Positions 41,355 through 51,063 of a DNA stretch of 61,813 nt are shown here, piece by piece. The DNA is from an uncultured Lachnospiraceae bacterium. GTDB lineage: Bacteria; Bacillota; Clostridia; Lachnospirales; Lachnospiraceae. The notes under the pieces are model-generated. The model was given only the letters and a program-made list of their open reading frames with translations. It ran no database searches and was not told where the DNA came from. The stretch covers positions 1 through 61,813 of the forward strand of contig CAJUSO010000017.1 in the NCBI GenBank assembly GCA_910588965.1, read 5' to 3'. The stretch's first letter is position 1, and each line of letters starts with the position of its first letter. The position numbers and the translations under genes were made by a program.

Positions 41355-42686
41355 CTAGGTTTTGTATAGGTAATTGCTGATTTCCCAATCTGTCACCTGT
41401 GCTTGGTAGGACGCCCATTCTGCCTTCTTGGCCTTGGCATAACCTTGGCTGATATGGGGGCCCAACACCTGCCAGACAAATGGGTCTTGTTCCATTTCCC
41501 CTACCGCCTCATGCAGGTCTGCCGGGAGGGAGGCAATGCCAAGGGATTGCTTCTCCTTTGCACACATCTCCGAAATATTGGCATGGATGGGGGCTGGTGG
41601 CTGAACCTGATGCTTGATGCCGTCCAGGCCGGCGGCTAGGCAGAGGGCAAAGGCAAGGTAGGGGTTGGCCGCCGGATCTGGGCTGCGCAGCTCAATCCTG
41701 GCCGACGCCCCGCGTCCAGCGGGGATACGGATTAAGGAACCGCGGCTTGCGGCAGACCAAGCGATATATCTTGGGGCCTCATAGCCGGGCGCCAAACGTT
41801 TGTAAGAATTGACTAAGGGATTCGTGACGGCAGCCATGCCCCGCATATGCCGCATCAGGCCGCCCATGAAGAAATAGGCTTCCTGGCTTAAGCCCCATTC
41901 GCCGGAAGGATCATGGAACATGTTTTTCCCATCTTTCGATACGGACAGGTTCAGGTGCATGCCTGAGCCATTGACGCCATGCTTGGGCTTGGGCATAAAG
42001 CTGGCAAAAAGGCCGAATCGCTTGGCAATGGTCTTAACCGCCAGCTTAAAGGTCATGATATTGTCGGCCGCTGCCAGGCCTTCCCCGTAGCGGAAATCAA
42101 TTTCATGCTGGGCTGGGGCTGCCTCATGGTGGGAGCATTCAATTTCAAACCCCATCTCCTCCAAGGCCAGGACCATATCCCGCCGTGCATTTTCCCCTAA
42201 ATCCACAGGGCCCAGATCGAAATAGCCGGCGCGCTCATGGGTGGTAGTGGTGGGCCGTCCCTCTTCGTCCGTGTGGAACAGGAAAAACTCGCATTTAGGG
42301 CCCACGTTGAACTGGTATCCTATTTCCTTTGCCTCCGCCAGGGTTTTCTTCAGGATATAGCGGGGGTCGCCCTCAAAGGGCTGGCCGTCGGGCCGGTAGA
42401 TATCGCAGATAACCCTGGCCACCTTCCCCTGCTGGGGGCGCCAGGGAAAGATAGCAAAAGTATCCAGATCAGGGTATAGGTACATGTCCGGCTCTTCCAT
42501 ACGCACAAACCCTTCCATGGAAGAGCCGTCAAACATACATTGGTTGTCCAGCGCCTTCTCAAGCTGGCTCTTAGTGATGGCCATATTTTTAAATGTACCG
42601 AACATGTCTGTAAACTGGAGGCGGATAAACTCCACATCTTCTTCCTCCACCAGGCGGATAATATCCTGCTTTGTGTATTTGTTCAT
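41355..42686 (-). CDS. glnA: Glutamine synthetase type I
   Basis: A 443-residue GSI-alpha enzyme making glutamine from glutamate and ammonium. Family landmarks: FTDMFGTFKNMAI, MFDGSSMEGFVRMEEPDMYL, GPKCEFFLF, HHEAAPAQHEIDFRYG, KPKHGVNGSGMHLNLS, NSYKRLAPGYEAP and RIELRSPDPAANPYLA. The adenylylation tyrosine segment of GSI-beta is not evident, as usual in Firmicutes. Start at 42686 after AAAAGGAGCCAATCC. It heads a unit with the ANTAR regulator and perhaps dapF-dapL. Confidence 0.97.
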   Translation of the reverse strand: MNKYTKQDIIRLVEEEDVEFIRLQFTDMFGTFKNMAITKSQLEKALDNQCMFDGSSMEGFVRMEEPDMYLYPDLDTFAIFPWRPQQGKVARVICDIYRPDGQPFEGDPRYILKKTLAEAKEIGYQFNVGPKCEFFLFHTDEEGRPTTTTHERAGYFDLGPVDLGENARRDMVLALEEMGFEIECSHHEAAPAQHEIDFRYGEGLAAADNIMTFKLAVKTIAKRFGLFASFMPKPKHGVNGSGMHLNLSVSKDGKNMFHDPSGEWGLSQEAYFFMGGLMRHMRGMAAVTNPLVNSYKRLAPGYEAPRYIAWSAASRGSLIRIPAGRGASARIELRSPDPAANPYLAFALCLAAGLDGIKHQVQPPAPIHANISEMCAKEKQSLGIASLPADLHEAVGEMEQDPFVWQVLGPHISQGYAKAKKAEWASYQAQVTDWEISNYLYKT

Positions 42687-42705
42687 GGATTGGCTCCTTT
42701 TCCTG

Positions 42706-42725
42706 CCTGGCAACGCTGTGCCAGG
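42706..42725 (-). promoter_or_regulatory. Hexaloop hairpin in the glnA leader
   Basis: On the minus strand CCTGGCA, loop CAGCGT, TGCCAGG lies about 6 bases upstream of the glnA ribosome binding site. The six-base loop recalls ANTAR-bound hairpins, but the loop does not carry the A1/G4 pattern reported for them, and no second hairpin was found. Confidence 0.4.
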
Positions 42726-42802
42726 ATTAGCTTAACGCTTTACATTCGCTGCTCTCTGTCATGATTATAAGCAATCTCTTGCAGGAAGTCAAATGCCGTT
42801 TA

Positions 42803-43573
42803 TCAGGAAAACCGCAGGACCTCCCCAAACCCCATATCCCCCCCAAACAAATCCAACGCGCTCCCAATGGTAAAATCCAGCCTGCCCTTTCCCTGCCTGC
42901 GCAGTTCTTCCAGATCTGCAAAGCAGCCTATCCCCCCCGCATAAGTGATGGGGATTTTCCCCCAATTCCCCAATATCCCCGCCACTTCTGCCTCAATCCC
43001 CTTAGCTTTCCCCTCCACGTCCACCGCATGGACCAGGAATTCATCCGCATACCCCGAAAGCCGTTCCAACAGCGCCTCATCCAGCTTCTGCCTGGTAAAT
43101 TTCTGCCAGCGGTCTGTCACAATATAATATGCGCCTTCTTTTTTGCGGCAGCTTAAATCAAGCACCAGCCGTTCCTTCCCCGCCACGCCCTTTAGCTTTT
43201 CCAGGTTCCCGTAATGGATCTCCCCATCCCGGAACACATAAGAAGTCACAATCACATGGCTGGCCCCTGCCCGCAGGAATTCCAAGGCATTCCCCGCATG
43301 GATCCCCCCTCCTGCCTGCATCCCGCCGGGATAAGCCTTCAACGCCTGCAAGGCCTGTTCTTTCGTAGCTTCATAATAAGGGCTTCCCACAGGGTTCAGC
43401 AGGATGATATGCCCCCCCAAGAGCCCATGCTTCTGGTAGAGCTTCGCAAAAAATGCCGCATCCTGCCCTGCCACAAAGTTTTCCGCCGCCTGGTCCCCCT
43501 CATCCTTCAGGCTCCCCCCTACAATCTGTTTTACCTTCCCATTATGGATATCAATACATGGACGAAATTCCAT
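42803..43573 (-). CDS. hisA: HisA isomerase, eukaryotic-type (ProFAR isomerase)
   Basis: A 256-residue TIM-barrel enzyme for the fourth step of histidine synthesis. The start MEFRPCIDIHNGKVKQIVGGSL and phosphate-binding segments MQAGGGIHAGNA and ITYAGGIGCFADLEEL match the eukaryote-like HisA branch (as in fungal HIS6), which a number of Clostridia carry outside a his operon. Start at 43573 after AGAAGGAGGAACGT. No other his gene is in the window. It precedes glnA on the same strand by about 115 bases. Confidence 0.92.
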   Translation of the reverse strand: MEFRPCIDIHNGKVKQIVGGSLKDEGDQAAENFVAGQDAAFFAKLYQKHGLLGGHIILLNPVGSPYYEATKEQALQALKAYPGGMQAGGGIHAGNALEFLRAGASHVIVTSYVFRDGEIHYGNLEKLKGVAGKERLVLDLSCRKKEGAYYIVTDRWQKFTRQKLDEALLERLSGYADEFLVHAVDVEGKAKGIEAEVAGILGNWGKIPITYAGGIGCFADLEELRRQGKGRLDFTIGSALDLFGGDMGFGEVLRFS

Positions 43574-43709
43574 ACGTTCCTCCTTCTTTCCCGAAATAAC
43601 CAAGGCCTATGCACATGCTGCCTCATAAGCCACAGGGCTATTCTACCATTTCCCCCCATGCCCTGTCCAGGAACCTAAAAATCTTTTCCAGGAAATTGTC
43701 CGCCAGTCG

Positions 43710-43738
43710 TTGACAGCCCCTTTCTTTTTTGATAGAAT
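43710..43738 (+). promoter_or_regulatory. Promoter of guaB
   Basis: Consensus TTGACA (43710-43715), 17 bases, TAGAAT (43733-43738), about 57 bases before the guaB start. No purine riboswitch was recognised in the leader. Confidence 0.88.
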
Positions 43739-43795
43739 CGAGGGAATAACAGCAAAACCACGAAATTTCATTTTTCACAGAAAGAGAGGAAAAAA

Positions 43796-45250
43796 ATGGG
43801 CACGATTATCGGCGAAGGGATTACATTTGACGACGTATTATTAGTTCCGGCATACTCAGAAGTCACACCGAACATGGTAGACCTTTCTACCCACCTGACC
43901 CACTCCATCACACTGAACATCCCCATGATGAGCGCCAGCATGGACACGGTTACGGAACACAGGATGGCAATCGCCATGGCGCGCCAGGGCGGCATCGGCA
44001 TTATCCACAAAAATATGTCAATTGAAGAACAGGCTGAGGAAGTTGATAAGGTGAAGCGCTCGGAAAACGGCGTTATCACAGATCCATTTTCCCTTTCCCC
44101 GGAACACACCCTGCAGGATGCGGACAACCTAATGGCCAAATTCCGCATTTCAGGCGTACCTATCACGGAAAATGGAAAATTAGTCGGCATTATTACGAAC
44201 CGTGACTTAAAATTTGAAGAAGATTTTTCTAAGAAAATCAAGGTTTCCATGACCTCTGAGGAACTGGTGACCGCACGGGAGGGCATTACCTTAGAGGAAG
44301 CCAAGAAAATCCTCGCCAAGGCCAGGAAGGAAAAGCTGCCTATCGTAGATGCAGATTTTAACCTGAAAGGCCTGATTACGATCAAAGACATTGAAAAACA
44401 GATTAAATACCCCTTATCTGCCAAGGATGCACAGGGACGGCTGCTCTGCGGGGCAGGCGTAGGCATCACGGGCAATATGATGGAACGCGTAGAAGCCCTG
44501 GTAAACGCCAAGGTAGATGTGGTCGTGGTAGATTCCGCGCATGGCCATTCCAAGAATATCCTGGAGGCTGTCAAGAAGATTAAGGCGGCTTTCCCAGACC
44601 TGCAGGTCATTGCTGGGAATATTGCAACCGCTGACGCCACGAAGGCGCTGATTGAAGCAGGCGTAGACGCCGTGAAGGTAGGCATCGGCCCTGGCTCTAT
44701 CTGCACCACACGCGTGGTAGCAGGGATTGGCGTGCCGCAGATCACTGCCATCATGGACTGCTACAGCGCCGCAAAGGAATCCGGCGTCCCGATTATCGCA
44801 GATGGAGGCATCAAGTATTCCGGCGATATGACCAAGGCCATTGCCGCCGGGGCAAATGTCTGCATGATGGGCAGCATGTTCGCAGGCTGCGAGGAGAGCC
44901 CGGGGACTTTCGAGCTGTACCAGGGCAGGAAATACAAGGTATACCGCGGCATGGGTTCCCTCGCCGCCATGGAGAACGGGTCAAAAGACCGCTATTTCCA
45001 GCAGGACGCCAAGAAATTGGTGCCGGAAGGCGTGGAAGGGCGCGTGGCTTATAAGGGAACGGTAGAAGATACTGTATTCCAGCTGATTGGCGGGCTCCGC
45101 TCCGGTATGGGCTACTGCGGCGCGCCTACCATTGAATCGCTGAAGGAAACCGGCAAATTCGTAAAGATTTCTGCAGCTTCCCTGAAGGAAAGCCATCCTC
45201 ATGATATCCATATCACAAAGGAAGCGCCGAATTACAGCATTGACGAATAA
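43796..45250 (+). CDS. guaB: IMP dehydrogenase
   Basis: A 484-residue NAD-dependent enzyme making XMP from IMP for guanine nucleotides. Two CBS domains (about 95-205) interrupt the TIM barrel. The catalytic loop GIGPGSICTTRVVAG carries the active cysteine, with IADGGIKYSGDM and YRGMGSLAAM after it. Start: AGAGAGGAAAAAA then ATG. Monocistronic, with its own promoter and terminator. Confidence 0.98.
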   Translation: MGTIIGEGITFDDVLLVPAYSEVTPNMVDLSTHLTHSITLNIPMMSASMDTVTEHRMAIAMARQGGIGIIHKNMSIEEQAEEVDKVKRSENGVITDPFSLSPEHTLQDADNLMAKFRISGVPITENGKLVGIITNRDLKFEEDFSKKIKVSMTSEELVTAREGITLEEAKKILAKARKEKLPIVDADFNLKGLITIKDIEKQIKYPLSAKDAQGRLLCGAGVGITGNMMERVEALVNAKVDVVVVDSAHGHSKNILEAVKKIKAAFPDLQVIAGNIATADATKALIEAGVDAVKVGIGPGSICTTRVVAGIGVPQITAIMDCYSAAKESGVPIIADGGIKYSGDMTKAIAAGANVCMMGSMFAGCEESPGTFELYQGRKYKVYRGMGSLAAMENGSKDRYFQQDAKKLVPEGVEGRVAYKGTVEDTVFQLIGGLRSGMGYCGAPTIESLKETGKFVKISAASLKESHPHDIHITKEAPNYSIDE

Positions 45251-45261
45251 CCCGCAGGGCC

Positions 45262-45303
45262 AATGCCTGCAGCCTGTCCCTGCAAGGGATTGCTGCAGGC
45301 ATT
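45262..45303 (+). terminator. Terminator of guaB
   Basis: AATGCCTGCAGC (45262-45273) and its exact complement (45292-45303) form a 12-bp stem with an inner TCCCT/AGGGA stem, 12 bases after the stop. The following CTTATCC is only weakly T-rich. A second hairpin, GGGCAATT/AATTGCCC near 45341-45365, lies between guaB and the convergent lipoprotein gene. Confidence 0.72.
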
Positions 45304-45423
45304 CTTATCCCCCCTGGGCCAGGAAGATAAAATCGGGAGCCAGGGCAATTGTCTGGAATTGCCCTAACCCCCAAGCATCTTTATTTCCTGCGCCATGCTT
45401 AACATGCGCCATACTTCCGGCTA

Positions 45424-45894
45424 TTAAGGATTTGCTTCCTTATCCTTGTCCTTTACATTATCATTGCTTTCATCCTTGTTACTGTCATTCATATTATCAT
45501 TATTTTTATCGTTATCCTTATCGTTATTATCATCCTTATCAGAATCCGGGCCATCTGCGTCCGTGATATCGTCCACGCCATCCTTCACGTCGTCCCCAAT
45601 GTCTTCCACGCCGTCTATCAAATCGTCGCCCAAATCGTCCACAACGCCGTCCCCGCCATTGTTGGTGGAGCCGTTATTCTTGTTATTGGCACCGTCATCT
45701 GCGCCATTTCCGTTGGCGCCGTCCGTATCATCAACCGTATTGCCTGTCCCGTTTGTAGTGGTCCCATTCCCTGCGCCATCGTCTGCATTTGTGCCATTGT
45801 TGTTATCCGCATTGTCATTGGTCCCGCATGCAGCAACGCTGGCCAATACCAGCACCATCAGGCACCCTACCAAAATTTTCTTTAACTGTTTCAT
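45424..45894 (-). CDS. Asp/Asn-rich low-complexity lipoprotein
   Basis: A 156-residue predicted lipoprotein: signal peptide with lipobox VAAC23, then an almost entirely D, N, G, T and K sequence (for example NDKDNDKNNDNMNDSNKDES). The mature part is very acidic and probably disordered. No catalytic motif. It lies 100 bases downstream of spoVAE on the same strand with its own AAAGGAGAG site. Similar proteins occur near sporulation genes in related bacteria, but I infer no function. Confidence 0.7.
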   Translation of the reverse strand: MKQLKKILVGCLMVLVLASVAACGTNDNADNNNGTNADDGAGNGTTTNGTGNTVDDTDGANGNGADDGANNKNNGSTNNGGDGVVDDLGDDLIDGVEDIGDDVKDGVDDITDADGPDSDKDDNNDKDNDKNNDNMNDSNKDESNDNVKDKDKEANP

Positions 45895-45994
45895 AATAAA
45901 ATCTCTCCTTTATTTTAGATTTAGTTCTCTATTAATATGGTCAAATTTATCAAATCTATGCAAGGCTGTGTGGAAAATCCATCTATTTTTGTAA

Positions 45995-46351
45995 CTATTT
46001 TTTCATTTTCGGCTGGAAAATCAGGCTTGCCAGGTATCCAAATACCAGCGCCGCCGCAATCCCCACAGCGCTTGCTGTAAAACCTCCCATAAAAATGCCG
46101 ATAAAGCCATCTGACCCAACGGCCTCCTTGACCCCCTTCCACAGCGTGTTGCCAAATCCCAGCAAGGGCACGCTGGCTCCTGCGCCTGCAAATTCCAGGA
46201 AGGGCTCATAAACCTGCAGTGCGCCTAATACCGCCCCGCTGCATACAAGCAGCACCATTATCCTCCCTGGGAGCATTTTTGTCTTTTCCATCAGTATCTG
46301 CACCAAAGCACAGATTAGCCCTCCTACCCAGAATGCATTGATATAATCCAT
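45995..46351 (-). CDS. spoVAE: Stage V sporulation protein AE
   Basis: A 118-residue membrane protein with about four helices (MDYINAFWVGGLICALVQIL, GRIMVLLVCSGAVLGAL, GASVPLLGFGNTLWKGV, FIGIFMGGFTASAVGIAAAL). It belongs to the SpoVA channel that carries calcium dipicolinate into the forespore and out at germination. It resembles SpoVAC, its distant homologue further upstream (51682). Start: AACAGGAGGGAATCAC then ATG. Follows spoVAD by 70 bases. Confidence 0.92.
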   Translation of the reverse strand: MDYINAFWVGGLICALVQILMEKTKMLPGRIMVLLVCSGAVLGALQVYEPFLEFAGAGASVPLLGFGNTLWKGVKEAVGSDGFIGIFMGGFTASAVGIAAALVFGYLASLIFQPKMKK

Positions 46352-46420
46352 GTGATTCCCTCCTGTTCCTTGTCCCTATGCCCCTTCCCCCTCCATGCAT
46401 ACAGCCATACTGCCCGGAGC

Positions 46421-47434
46421 CTACCCTGCATACTCCAGCACAACCCCATGGGCAATCCCCGGCACGCTCTGCCCTTCATTAAAGCTGACGGTGGAAAGCA
46501 GCGCCCCAGTCGGCACAAACAGGATCCTCTTATAGGTCCCTTTCTCCAATTTGGGCAGGAACAATGCGCTTAAGGTCACGGCAGAACAGCCGCAGCCGCT
46601 TCCCCCTGCATTGGTATTCTGTGTTTCGCTGTCGAAAATCTCTATCCCGCAATCCATATGGACCGAGGAAATGTCTATCCCCTTCTCCTTGAGCAGATCG
46701 ATCAGGATTCCCTGCCCAACCGTGCCCAAATCCCCCGTGATGATTTTGTCATAATCCCCCGGCTGCCTCTGGAAGTCCGTTAAGTTCTGGTATATCGTGT
46801 CACAGGCTGCAGGCGCCATGGCGGCTCCCATGTTCATGGAATCTTTTATCCCATAGTCCACCACCTTTCCTGTGGTAATCCCTGTAACCCGTACCTTTGC
46901 CCTCCGCTTCCCAAGTATAAAGGCTCCACTTCCTGTAACCGTCCAGGTAGCTGATAAGGGCCTTTGGTTGGCATACTCCAAGGGAAAGCGAAACTGCTTC
47001 TCCGCACTTGCAAAATGGCTGGATGTGACAGCCAGGACATGTTCCCCATACCCTGCCGCCACTGCCATGGCTGCAAGGGACAGGGATTCCCCTGCCGTGG
47101 AACAGGCGCCGTAAAGCCCGAACAGGGGAATATTCAGTTCCATCAGGCCAAACGTCGTGGCGATATTCTGCCCCAGCAGATCCCCGCCAAAAATATAGCG
47201 TATATCCTCCTTCTTTACATCCGCCTTCCCTAGGGCAAGCGTAGCCGCCTCTTTCTGCAGGGTGCTCTCCGCCTCTTCCCAGGTATCCTCCCCAAACTTG
47301 TCGTCCTCCCCCACTACGTCAAATAATCCTCCCAGGGGGCCTTCCCCTTCTTTTTTTCCCACAATGCTGGCGCTTCCCAGAATATACGGCGCTTCATCAA
47401 ACTGGATGCTCTGGCTCCCAACCATCTGTGACAT
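46421..47434 (-). CDS. spoVAD: Stage V sporulation protein AD
   Basis: A 337-residue thiolase-fold protein that binds dipicolinic acid at the inner spore membrane. Features: VGSQSIQFDEAPYILGSASI at the start, the Cys-containing YGACSTAGESLSLAAM, GSGCGCSAV near the end. Start at 47434 after GAGGAGGGATAATC. It is separated from spoVAC by four kilobases holding three other genes and two terminators, so it must have its own promoter, expected to be sigma-G-dependent but not identified with confidence. Confidence 0.96.
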   Translation of the reverse strand: MSQMVGSQSIQFDEAPYILGSASIVGKKEGEGPLGGLFDVVGEDDKFGEDTWEEAESTLQKEAATLALGKADVKKEDIRYIFGGDLLGQNIATTFGLMELNIPLFGLYGACSTAGESLSLAAMAVAAGYGEHVLAVTSSHFASAEKQFRFPLEYANQRPLSATWTVTGSGAFILGKRRAKVRVTGITTGKVVDYGIKDSMNMGAAMAPAACDTIYQNLTDFQRQPGDYDKIITGDLGTVGQGILIDLLKEKGIDISSVHMDCGIEIFDSETQNTNAGGSGCGCSAVTLSALFLPKLEKGTYKRILFVPTGALLSTVSFNEGQSVPGIAHGVVLEYAG

Positions 47435-47569
47435 GATTATCCCTCCTCGTTCCTGCCAATTCATGCATTTGATGCCATTATTCTGCCCCATTTGCAAATA
47501 GATTAATCCTTATTTCCCAGGTAATTTCAGAAAAATCGGCCAAAAAACAGAATTGCCCCAGAAATGGGA

Positions 47570-47618
47570 AACACCCAAGAGGAAGCTGCCGCAATGGCCC
47601 TGTTCCCTCTTGGGTGTT
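47570..47618 (-). terminator. Terminator after the polysaccharide deacetylase gene
   Basis: AACACCCAAGAGG (47570-47582) and its exact complement (47606-47618) form a 13-bp stem about 35 bases after the deacetylase stop. T-rich sequence (CTGTTTTTTGG) follows only some 25 bases later on minus. It isolates the deacetylase gene from spoVAD. Confidence 0.75.
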
Positions 47619-47652
47619 CCTGGGATATCCGTATGGCTATGGGCGGGCATTC

Positions 47653-49218
47653 TTACAGATGCTGCACTGGCGGCCTCTTGGGATCGATAATTTCAGATGC
47701 ATTGAACAGATCTGACAGATTATCCATCTCGCCCGTCGTATTAAAGTAAATCCGATACCCATCCAGGTTCCTGCGGCTCTGCCGTACATAACCGTCCCGG
47801 ATAATCGTATTATACTGCTTAGAATCTACATTGCAATAAATATTAAACCCTTTGCTCTTTAGGTAATCATACTTCTGGTTGCCCGCTTCATAATCATCTG
47901 TCCAGCTGGCCAAATCCTCCCCATGGGCAAAAATGATCGTATCTGTCCCGCCAATCAGGGGAGCCACGTTCTCCAGCCACTTCTCCGTATCTGCCTGCAG
48001 CCGTTCAAAGGAAATTGTCCCAACCTTGAGATGCCCCCAGGTATGGCTGGCAAACTTCCATCCATCCGCTATTAATGCATCCGCCACTTTCTTGGCATTG
48101 GCGCGTTCTGTCTCTAAGTCAAAATCCGGATGCGCTTCCAGCCATTTCCTCTTATCAGCATCCAGATCATCCGGCATTGTCTGGTAAGAAATATCCGTCC
48201 GGTAACCCAAGATCCCATTGTACCCCGTCAATGCGATGGTCCCTTTCGCCCCCCTGTAAGAAGCGTCCGGATGCGCTTCGATGAATTTATCCATCAGGGG
48301 CACCACGTCATAATCCCCGACTACAGTTGTCCCATCATCCTGGATATATTCACATGTAGGCTTGCCGTTTTCATCCAGCACCATCTTGGAGGCAAAGCCG
48401 AAATTATCATAACTGTGGTAATAGGACAGGTCATCCAAGGACAGCACAAACGCCTTCTTGCCCGGCGGGAGCATAATCTCCCCTTCTGTAAAATGGGATA
48501 CCCCATTTTCATCTACCGTCTCTTCCACAAGGTCATGGAGGTCTACCATCACGTATCCCCTATCGTACATCTCCTGTGTAATTTTGTTAAACTCATCTAT
48601 GGTCGTCATCCACTGGTTGTTGCCCACAGCCTGGGGCACGGTATCCTGGTTAGAAAAGCACTTAATGGGATCCACCACCAGGGAATGGTAAAACACATGG
48701 GTTACCTCGTCTATGTTAACCGGGACGCATTCCGCCTTACGGGCTTCGTAATCCGCAATGGCCCCTGTCATTTCAGAATCGCCCTCATACCCAGGAAACC
48801 CCTGGATTAATTCTATTGCCTTATCATAGTCATAGCTTGCCGCCAGGCGCTCTGCCTCTTCTAACAGGCTTACCCTGGAAGATGCGCTGGCCTGCGCCGG
48901 CTCAGCCTCTGGCTCTGTCTCTTCCCCTCCCTTGCCTGCATCTGCAGGGCCTGCTTCCCCTACTTCTGCAACTGGCTCTGTCCCTGTATGTTTCTCCTGT
49001 GTGTTCTGCGCCCCCTTCTTGGGCACATCTGCGTCAACTGCCAAGGCGTCTGCACCCCTGCCTTCCTGCCCATCCCTGGATGAGGCAAATAAAGCGGCCG
49101 CTATCCCTACTGCAGTAATCAACGCCAGCACAGCAAATGTCGTCAATATCCGTTTCTGCATATTCCTCTTGCGCCTGCGCCCCATCCTTCTTTGCATATC
49201 ATCTCTTTGTCTCTGCAT
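47653..49218 (-). CDS. Membrane-anchored polysaccharide deacetylase-family protein
   Basis: A 521-residue protein: basic cytoplasmic N-terminus (MQRQRDDMQRRMGRRRKRNM), one membrane anchor (about 22-46), an acidic Pro/Glu linker, a helical region, then a NodB-like domain (about 190-500). Metal and catalytic positions are suggested by FVLSLDDLSYYHSY and FASHTWGHLKVGTISFE, in which H-T-W-G-H matches the S/T-H-x-x-x-H motif. The first catalytic motif has DD as expected. A large insert separates the two motifs. Substrate is likely peptidoglycan or another wall glycan. Start: AGGGAGAAAGATT then ATG. Confidence 0.82.
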   Translation of the reverse strand: MQRQRDDMQRRMGRRRKRNMQKRILTTFAVLALITAVGIAAALFASSRDGQEGRGADALAVDADVPKKGAQNTQEKHTGTEPVAEVGEAGPADAGKGGEETEPEAEPAQASASSRVSLLEEAERLAASYDYDKAIELIQGFPGYEGDSEMTGAIADYEARKAECVPVNIDEVTHVFYHSLVVDPIKCFSNQDTVPQAVGNNQWMTTIDEFNKITQEMYDRGYVMVDLHDLVEETVDENGVSHFTEGEIMLPPGKKAFVLSLDDLSYYHSYDNFGFASKMVLDENGKPTCEYIQDDGTTVVGDYDVVPLMDKFIEAHPDASYRGAKGTIALTGYNGILGYRTDISYQTMPDDLDADKRKWLEAHPDFDLETERANAKKVADALIADGWKFASHTWGHLKVGTISFERLQADTEKWLENVAPLIGGTDTIIFAHGEDLASWTDDYEAGNQKYDYLKSKGFNIYCNVDSKQYNTIIRDGYVRQSRRNLDGYRIYFNTTGEMDNLSDLFNASEIIDPKRPPVQHL

Positions 49219-49471
49219 AATCTTTCTCCCTGTCTGGCTCCTTCCGTTCCCGCCTGTATTTTACCTGGGAAGGGGCGGCGCCCCTTCCCTTTTTACAGCA
49301 GATCTGGGAAAGCCGGCCGCTTTGCCAATCCGCTGTGATGGTTTCTATCCAGTATATTCACTTCCCCTATCATATGATGACTTGAAGTAAAAAATCAACC
49401 CCTCTTATATGAAAACTTTCTTAAGATTTATTAATTTTTGGCCGGATGCCGCATACTTTCCCTTTTTTCCA

Positions 49472-50887
49472 TCACTCCCCCTTACAGGATACTGCCACGA
49501 TCCCTTCAGGAGCAGCCTCCGAAGCCTCCCCTTCCCTGTCCTTTATCATCTTATTCAGCTTCTTCATGATATACAAGTAAGCAGGCACCAGGAATAAGTC
49601 GGCAAATATCCATGCCACCGGGCTTGCAAAGCAAATGGCCAGATAACCAAAGATAGGGACCAGGCCAAGGCCTACAATCCCCCTTGCCACCATCTCGCAC
49701 ACCCCGGCCAATACTGCAAAACGGCTGAATCCCAGGCCCTGGATGGTAAAGCGCACGATATTGACCAGCGCCAGCGGGAAGAAAAACGCGCTGTTGGCCG
49801 TTAGGAGCAGCTGGACATCCCCAAGGATTGCCGTCTCAGATTTATCCAGGAACAGCAAGGCTATCTCACTCCCAAAGAGCACCAGCACCCCGCATGCAAA
49901 AATGGCATAGACCAGCCCAAGCACGCAAGTAGACTTCATCCCTTCCGAAACACGCCGGAGCTTCCCGGCGCCCACATTCTGCCCTGCATAAGTGGCCATG
50001 GTCGAACCCATGGCATCAAAGGGGCAGCAGAAAAACATGCTGATTTTCGTGCTGGTAGACACAGCTGCCACCGCCAGGGAACCTAAGGAATTTACCGCAG
50101 CCTGCAGGATTACGCTCCCAATCGCCGTTATGGAATACTGCAGCCCCATAGGGACCCCCATGTTGCACAGCACTGCCACATAACTGCGCTCCAGCTTCCA
50201 TTCCTCCCTGGACATCCTTAGGATTTCAAACCGCTTTATCATATAGACAAGGCAAATAATGCCCGATACCGCCTGGGAAACCACTGTGGCCCAGGCCGCC
50301 CCTGCCACGCCCATGCGGAATACCAGGATCAGGACCAGGTCTAGGATGATATTCAATACAGAGGACAGCACCAGGAATACCAGCGGGCTCTTGCTGTCAC
50401 CCATGGAACGGATGATGCCGGACAGCAGGTTATATAAATAGGTGGCCGGGATCCCCAGAAAAATCACAAATATGTACGCATAAGAGCCATCCACGATATC
50501 CTGGGGCGTACGCATCCATCCCAGAATCTGGCGGCAGAGCAGGCAGACCGATACGGTCATAACCCCTGCGAAGGCAATGGAAAGCCACACGCTGTTAGCC
50601 ACATATTTCCGCAGGGCATGGTAATCCTTTGCGCCGAACTGCTGCGCCACCGGGATGGCAAACCCATTGCACACGCCCATACAGAAGCCTATCACCATGA
50701 AGTTAATGGAACCTGTCGCTCCCACGGACGCAAGGGCGTTGACCCCTAAAAATTTCCCAACAATTATGGTATCCATCATATTATAAAACTGCTGGAACAG
50801 CATCCCAAAAAATAAGGGGATGCAAAACTGAAGGATTAGCTTAATCGGGGAACCTGAAGTCATATCCTTTGTCACACTCTTTGCCAT
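49472..50887 (-). CDS. MATE-family efflux transporter
   Basis: A 471-residue membrane protein with 12 predicted helices in two similar halves (FCIPLFFGMLFQQFYNMMDTIIVGKFLG at the start of the first, split by a cytoplasmic loop around 235). MATE proteins expel drugs or metabolites using sodium or proton gradients. The class is close to the DinF/NorM-like group common in gut Clostridia. Start: AGAAAGGAAGATGAGAC then ATG. It stands within the interrupted spoVA cluster. Confidence 0.94.
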   Translation of the reverse strand: MAKSVTKDMTSGSPIKLILQFCIPLFFGMLFQQFYNMMDTIIVGKFLGVNALASVGATGSINFMVIGFCMGVCNGFAIPVAQQFGAKDYHALRKYVANSVWLSIAFAGVMTVSVCLLCRQILGWMRTPQDIVDGSYAYIFVIFLGIPATYLYNLLSGIIRSMGDSKSPLVFLVLSSVLNIILDLVLILVFRMGVAGAAWATVVSQAVSGIICLVYMIKRFEILRMSREEWKLERSYVAVLCNMGVPMGLQYSITAIGSVILQAAVNSLGSLAVAAVSTSTKISMFFCCPFDAMGSTMATYAGQNVGAGKLRRVSEGMKSTCVLGLVYAIFACGVLVLFGSEIALLFLDKSETAILGDVQLLLTANSAFFFPLALVNIVRFTIQGLGFSRFAVLAGVCEMVARGIVGLGLVPIFGYLAICFASPVAWIFADLFLVPAYLYIMKKLNKMIKDREGEASEAAPEGIVAVSCKGE

Positions 50888-51063
50888 GTCTCATCTTCCT
50901 TTCTGTAATAAAATGCCATAAAAAGAACCACCTGGAATGATGCTCATTTTCCATGTGGCCCTCATTGGTGTATGCCATTATATTCCCCTTTGTGCTATTT
51001 GTCAATGGATTTTTTTAAGTTTTCCATAAAGGCCTTTAGCCCGCCCTGGATGTTATGCTGCCC

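Noticed and set aside
42706..42725. Confident ANTAR antitermination site
   Set aside because: Loop length fits but loop bases and the required second hairpin do not, so it is reported only as a hairpin.
47434..47569. Sigma-G promoter upstream of spoVAD
   Set aside because: TGCAAA and CATCAAA are 16 bases apart on minus, which is only a partial match; not strong enough to list as a feature.
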